Below are positions 60,269 to 64,000 of a stretch of DNA of 64,000 nt, one piece after another; position 1 is the stretch's first letter; each line of letters starts with the position of its first letter. Position numbers and translations under genes: made by a program. The notes beneath the pieces were generated by a model that did not search any database, was not told the DNA's origin, and saw nothing but the letters and a program-made list of their open reading frames with translations. This DNA comes from Ruminococcus sp. Its GTDB lineage: Bacteria > Bacillota > Clostridia > Oscillospirales > Ruminococcaceae. The DNA lies in NCBI GenBank assembly GCA_017519415.1, contig JAFWSI010000007.1, positions 1 through 64,000 on the forward strand, written 5' to 3'.

Positions 60269-61618
60269 ATGATGTATAAAAGAAGGCTGCTGCTCCTGAT
60301 CGCCTCAGCTGCTCTCCTGACCTCCGCCGTATCGTGCAGCGGAGCCAAAAAGGGAAAGAGCTCCGCTGTATCCGATCCCGTCATGACCGAAGAAGTGACG
60401 GCGGCAGAGTCCGAACCCGATAATATGGAGATAATATGGGTGGCCGACTACGACCTGAACCCTCAGGAGGGCGATAAGCGCTCAACGGCGCTGGCGCTGT
60501 TCGAGGACGTATACGGAGGCAGTATCAAATACGTAAAGACCGCTCCGGAGGACAAGTACGGCACTCTCGACTACCTGATAATAACGGCTTCGGGAGTGGA
60601 TATGTTCCCCTACGACGACGCCTCGTTCCCGGACGGAGTTATCCGCGAGCAGTTCGAGGCTCTCGACCCCTACTTTGATACAATGGGCATGGACGAGGGC
60701 ATATGGGACGATATGAGAGGTGTTATCGACTCCTTTGCATATAACGGACAGCACTATGTAATACCATATGATATTTCCGATCCGTTTATTCTAACATACA
60801 GCCGCAAGCTCATGCAGTCCGAGGGACTCGAGGATCCGTACAAGCTCTACACCGAGGGAAAATGGGACTGGAACACCTTCATGGATATGATGGAGAAGTT
60901 CAAAAACAAGGATCCCAACGCCCGCAGATACGGTATCGGCGGCTGGTTCGGAAGAGCCATCCTCGCCTCCACAGGTCATACCGTGGTAGGCTTCGACGGC
61001 AGCAGCTTCACCGATAATATCAACGATCCCGAGATCGAAAAGGCCGAAAGGTTCATGCAGGATACGGCCGCAAAGCAGCTCTACAGGAACGACTGGCTGG
61101 GCTGCTTCCCCGCAGATCACTCCACCCTGTTCTACGGAATGGGCGAATGGTCGCTGGGAGACTCCACAAAGTACGATCCCGAGGGAGATATAATGGCAGT
61201 ACCCTTCCCCAAGGCTCCCGACGCGGACAAATACTATCTGAGCTGCGGATACAAGGCAAAAATGCTGGCTAAGTACTCACCCAAGGGAAAGGCGGTGGCG
61301 GCATATATCAAATGCGAAAGGCTGGCCGCTTCAAGCGAGAAATTCGCAGACGCCAGAAAGCCCGCAAATGTGACCGACGAGCAGTACGCTCTGCTCCGCG
61401 AGCTGAGAGACCCCTCAAAATTCACTCCCGTCTTTGACTGGGGCTACGGCATGGGCGAGCGCATGAACAGCAACGGCGACTATAATTTCGGCTCCCGCGG
61501 CGCAATGAACAACCTTGATACAGCCCTGCTCACCGGCGACACCGTAGGCTCGTGGGGAGAGCTCCGTGACAAAATGAAGGTCATCATAGACGAAGAGCTG
61601 AAAAAGTACGGCAAATAA
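60269..61618 (+). CDS. Extracellular solute-binding lipoprotein
   Basis: A 449-residue lipoprotein from the ATG at 60269 (AAAGGAAAT ahead). Lipobox SAVSCSG, then a family 1 solute-binding fold: MEIIWVADYDLNPQEG, HYVIPYDISDPFILTYSRKLM, WDWNTFMDMMEKFKNKDPN, and MGEWSLGDSTKYDPEGDIMAVPFPKAP. Such proteins usually deliver sugars to ABC permeases. No permease genes are adjacent; a terminator follows, so it is an orphan. Confidence 0.88.
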   Translation: MMYKRRLLLLIASAALLTSAVSCSGAKKGKSSAVSDPVMTEEVTAAESEPDNMEIIWVADYDLNPQEGDKRSTALALFEDVYGGSIKYVKTAPEDKYGTLDYLIITASGVDMFPYDDASFPDGVIREQFEALDPYFDTMGMDEGIWDDMRGVIDSFAYNGQHYVIPYDISDPFILTYSRKLMQSEGLEDPYKLYTEGKWDWNTFMDMMEKFKNKDPNARRYGIGGWFGRAILASTGHTVVGFDGSSFTDNINDPEIEKAERFMQDTAAKQLYRNDWLGCFPADHSTLFYGMGEWSLGDSTKYDPEGDIMAVPFPKAPDADKYYLSCGYKAKMLAKYSPKGKAVAAYIKCERLAASSEKFADARKPANVTDEQYALLRELRDPSKFTPVFDWGYGMGERMNSNGDYNFGSRGAMNNLDTALLTGDTVGSWGELRDKMKVIIDEELKKYGK

Positions 61619-61657
61619 AAAAGGACGGCTCAGCGCCGGAACCCATACGTAAAATAT

Positions 61658-61689
61658 GCCCCTGAGCGGTCAGCAGACCGCTCAGGGGC
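61658..61689 (+). terminator. Terminator of binding-protein gene
   Basis: A 14-base perfect stem GCCCCTGAGCGGTC/GACCGCTCAGGGGC followed by TGTGTTTTT, 40 bases past the stop. Confidence 0.9.
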
Positions 61690-61738
61690 ACTGTGTTTTT
61701 ATTCGGTTTCTTATCCGGGCCGTCAGCTCTAAGGCCGG

Positions 61739-63208
61739 TCATTCATCCTCTTCCGTATCTTCATCGACCTCGCCGTCTTCTTCGCCGGCGCTTTCCGTTT
61801 TTTCATCGGCAGAGCCGATTATCTTTTTATAGCTCTTTTCCGCAGCCTCGGCCTTTTCCTTTTTAAGAGCCCTGCGTGCTCCCGCAGTCGCGGTCTTTCT
61901 GCCCTTTTTCATAAGAGCTGCCGCAAAGGCCACCGCAAGTACGGCTATTCCGATCATGGCGGCTATGAAGGCCACCTTTTTGATGTTGATGTCGGTGGAG
62001 GTATAGGAGAGCTTCTCCTTCTTTGCGAACTTCTCGCCCGCCGAGCCCGAGAAAACGCTCATCTTGAAGCTGTCCGACTTCTGACGCTGTCCGCTTACGA
62101 CCACATATCCGAAGGCATTGGTGCCGATAGACTCAACGCTCTTCGGTATGCTTATCTGATCGAGAGCGGTGGCGATGAATGCGTCCTCGCCTATGGTCTT
62201 TACTCCCTCGGGAAGTATCACCTTGTTAAGCTTTGTGCAGTATGCAAAGGCGTTGGAGCCTATGCTCTCAACAGTGGTGGGGATCATCGCGGTCTCGAGA
62301 GCCTGATCCAGCATGAATGCGGAATCCCCTATGGTCCTGAGTCCCTCGGCAAAGTCGATGCTCTTTATGGCCGCGCAGTAGCTGAAGCCCTCCTCGCCTA
62401 TATTGGCTGCCGAGGCGGGCAGATGAACGCTTGTAAGGCTTCCGCAGCCCGAAAAGGCTCCCGCGGCAATATCCGTGATACCCTCGGGTATGATCAGCTC
62501 TCCGCTGAGCGAGGCAGCCGCACGGTATACGGTGGTACCGCCCTTGAGCATTTCGTCCTCGAACACGAAGCTGCTGTTGGCGGAGGCGTCTATCTCCTTG
62601 CAGGAGAACCAGCGTCCCATTGCGTTATCACCTATCGTCGCAAGTGATGCGGGGAGCTTCATGGTCGCAAGACTCGAGCACTGATAGAATGCGAATTCGC
62701 CGAAGGAAGTTATGGTATCCGGGAGCTTTACCTCCTTGAGACGGCTGCACATGGTAAAGGTAAAGGGCTGTATCTCCGTAATGGTGTCGGGTATCTCCAC
62801 ACTTTCGAGAGATTCGCAGCTGAAAAATGCATGGTCGCCGAGAGTTTGCAGCTTCTTCGGGAGCTTTACCTCCTTTAGAGCAGCACAGTTGTAAAAGGCG
62901 TTGCTGCCGATAGATGTGACGGAATCGGGTATCTCAAGTTTGGATATGCCCGTGCAGCCGGCAAAGGCTCCGTCGCCGATAGCGGTTATGGCCGTGCCGT
63001 TGCGTATGGAGGGGATATGGTCTATTATAGTAGCCGAGCAGCGCGTTATGGTGTAGCTGCCGTCCACCAGCTCGTAATAGAAGGAGCCGTCATAAAGGGT
63101 ATCCTCGGCGCCCTCCAGCTGGTCTGCCGAAGCAGCAAAGGGTACACAGCAGACAGTCATCAGCCCAGCCGCAAGTCCTGCGGCAAGTTTTTTTATATCA
63201 ATCCTCAT
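61739..63208 (-). CDS. LRR_5 (BspA-type) surface protein, membrane anchored
   Basis: A 489-residue protein. Signal peptide (LAAGLAAGLMTVCCVPFAASA), about 14 BspA-type leucine-rich repeats (for example SIGSNAFYNCAALKEVKLP, residues about 50-380), one span near 400 (VAFIAAMIGIAVLAVAFAAAL) and a charged Lys/Glu tail of about 60 residues inside. The plan is repeat ectodomain, single span, charged tail. It overlaps the next gene upstream by 11 bases. Confidence 0.88.
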   Translation of the reverse strand: MRIDIKKLAAGLAAGLMTVCCVPFAASADQLEGAEDTLYDGSFYYELVDGSYTITRCSATIIDHIPSIRNGTAITAIGDGAFAGCTGISKLEIPDSVTSIGSNAFYNCAALKEVKLPKKLQTLGDHAFFSCESLESVEIPDTITEIQPFTFTMCSRLKEVKLPDTITSFGEFAFYQCSSLATMKLPASLATIGDNAMGRWFSCKEIDASANSSFVFEDEMLKGGTTVYRAAASLSGELIIPEGITDIAAGAFSGCGSLTSVHLPASAANIGEEGFSYCAAIKSIDFAEGLRTIGDSAFMLDQALETAMIPTTVESIGSNAFAYCTKLNKVILPEGVKTIGEDAFIATALDQISIPKSVESIGTNAFGYVVVSGQRQKSDSFKMSVFSGSAGEKFAKKEKLSYTSTDINIKKVAFIAAMIGIAVLAVAFAAALMKKGRKTATAGARRALKKEKAEAAEKSYKKIIGSADEKTESAGEEDGEVDEDTEEDE

Positions 63209-64000
63209 CGGCTTCTTCCTCCTGTGGGTCCTCGTTTTCCTCAGCGGCAGCCTCCTGCTCGAGGCGCTTTTTGCGGCGCTCGGCGGCCTCTGCCTTATGC
63301 TCTGCCTTCTGCTTCTCCGCTTTTTTCTTTTTTACGTTCTTTCCTATGGCTCTGCCTGTGAGCGCAAGCACCGCGGCAGCTATCAGTCCGCCCAGCACTG
63401 CAAGGAAGCGCACGTCCATATTCTTGCCGAATACCTTGGCTGTACCCGATATGACCTCTATGCCGTTCGCCTTGGCGTACTGGTAGCCCTCGGAGTTTTT
63501 CCGCGCATATATCCTGAAACCCTCAACAAGGGTATTGGGGTCCTCTCCGTTGGCAGTATCTGCGCTGTCATTATGGTAAAAGCCGAAGGCTCCGTCGCCG
63601 ATATTCTTCAGCGACTCGGGCAGGCGCACGGAAAGCAGGGATGTACAGCCGTAAAACGCGTCGGAATCAACGCTTTCGAGTCCCTCTGTGAATATGACCT
63701 CGCTGAGCTTTTCACAGTCCTCAAAGGCATAGGCACCTATTTTCTTTACTCCCGTAAGATCGGCTTTTTCAAGGCTTACAGCCTTTATGAACGCGGACTG
63801 GCATATCTCCTCCAGACCTGCCCTTGCGGTATATTCCCTGTCGGTCTTTGCAGCGGGATATCCTATGAGCTTCTTTCCGTCCTTCGTGTAAAGTATGCCG
63901 TTCTCGCTCATATAGTTTCCGTCACCCTCGGTGATGTTTATCTCCTCCAGCGAAGTACAGTACACGAAGGGCTCGTCGCCCTTCCATTCCTGGAGGCAGC
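63198..64000 (-). CDS. LRR_5 (BspA-type) membrane protein, 3' part
   Basis: The frame stays open to the window edge, so the N-terminus lies beyond 64000; a GTG at 63965 is internal. About 266 residues remain: LRR_5 repeats (EEICQSAFIKAVSLEKADL, YAFEDCEKLSEVIFTEGL), then one span (VRFLAVLGGLIAAAVLALTG) and a tail rich in Lys, Glu and Ala. It has the same plan as the downstream gene and probably arose by duplication; the overlap suggests one transcript. Confidence 0.85.
   Translation of the reverse strand, partial: CLQEWKGDEPFVYCTSLEEINITEGDGNYMSENGILYTKDGKKLIGYPAAKTDREYTARAGLEEICQSAFIKAVSLEKADLTGVKKIGAYAFEDCEKLSEVIFTEGLESVDSDAFYGCTSLLSVRLPESLKNIGDGAFGFYHNDSADTANGEDPNTLVEGFRIYARKNSEGYQYAKANGIEVISGTAKVFGKNMDVRFLAVLGGLIAAAVLALTGRAIGKNVKKKKAEKQKAEHKAEAAERRKKRLEQEAAAEENEDPQEEEADED

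Overview
The window looks like a chromosome segment of a Ruminococcus-type anaerobic Firmicute (Oscillospiraceae). Supporting signs are a cytosolic cellobiose phosphorylase, a leucine-rich protein ending in a type I dockerin, ferredoxin-linked 2-oxoacid oxidoreductase, FabK as the only visible enoyl-ACP reductase, many TTGACA/TATAAT promoters with 17-base spacers, and strong AGGAGG ribosome binding sites. The assignment is inference from gene content; no rRNA is present.

Layout. (1) 1-7465 is an AT-rich defence island on the + strand. The 3' part of an RloA/AbiLi-type ATPase gene, RloB, a 61-residue helical ORF and a HAD phosphatase form one tight unit. They are followed by a complete type II CBASS operon: Cap4 (nuclease plus SAVED), CD-NTase, Cap2 (E2-E1) and Cap3 (JAMM peptidase). 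(2) 7466-8600 is scar DNA: a serine-recombinase C-terminal fragment is joined tail to tail to a flavodoxin fragment. (3) 8693-15779, - strand, is a phage head-assembly module (TerS, TerL, portal, capsid, protease, connectors, hub-like protein) with open reading frames but no integrase, tape measure or lysis genes. (4) 16-26.5 kb holds two zinc-ribbon membrane proteins flanking an XRE regulator, cellobiose phosphorylase, a PEBP lipoprotein, an aldose epimerase, citrate synthase and a zinc-ribbon/TPM pair. (5) 26.6-30 kb is a VOR/KOR-type 2-oxoacid:ferredoxin oxidoreductase operon plus a MinD-like ATPase.

(6) 30.2-39.5 kb, - strand, is a single fatty-acid synthesis operon: fabH-fabK-(DUF4177-like)-fabG-fabF-accB-(membrane protein)-fabZ-accC-accD-accA-acpP. 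It supplies malonyl-CoA, ACP and the elongation cycle. fabD is divergent on the + strand and heads fabD-aroE-GNAT. (7) 42-47.6 kb carries an esterase lipoprotein, aroK, an amidohydrolase, the LRR-dockerin protein and guaB. (8) 47.6-54.9 kb, - strand, has envelope proteins, a phosphate-binding-protein-like protein, a 43-residue secreted peptide, two lipoproteins, typA and two small membrane proteins. (9) 55.1-55.5 kb is a tRNA cluster (Pro, Thr, Tyr). (10) 55.6-64 kb has a YtxH-like protein, rsmE, azlCD, an ECF S component, a VanY-type carboxypeptidase, a solute-binding lipoprotein and two LRR_5 membrane proteins, the last running off the window.

Carbon and energy genes fit fibre fermentation: cellobiose is split by phosphorolysis, carbon passes through citrate synthase and ferredoxin-linked oxoacid oxidation, and acetyl-CoA is committed to fatty acids. 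Intergenic gaps carry a dispersed hairpin family with GGGACGCC/GGAACGCC arms and a CCCTAC edge, several intrinsic terminators and several palindromes placed on promoters. All functions are read from sequence motifs; no database search was possible.
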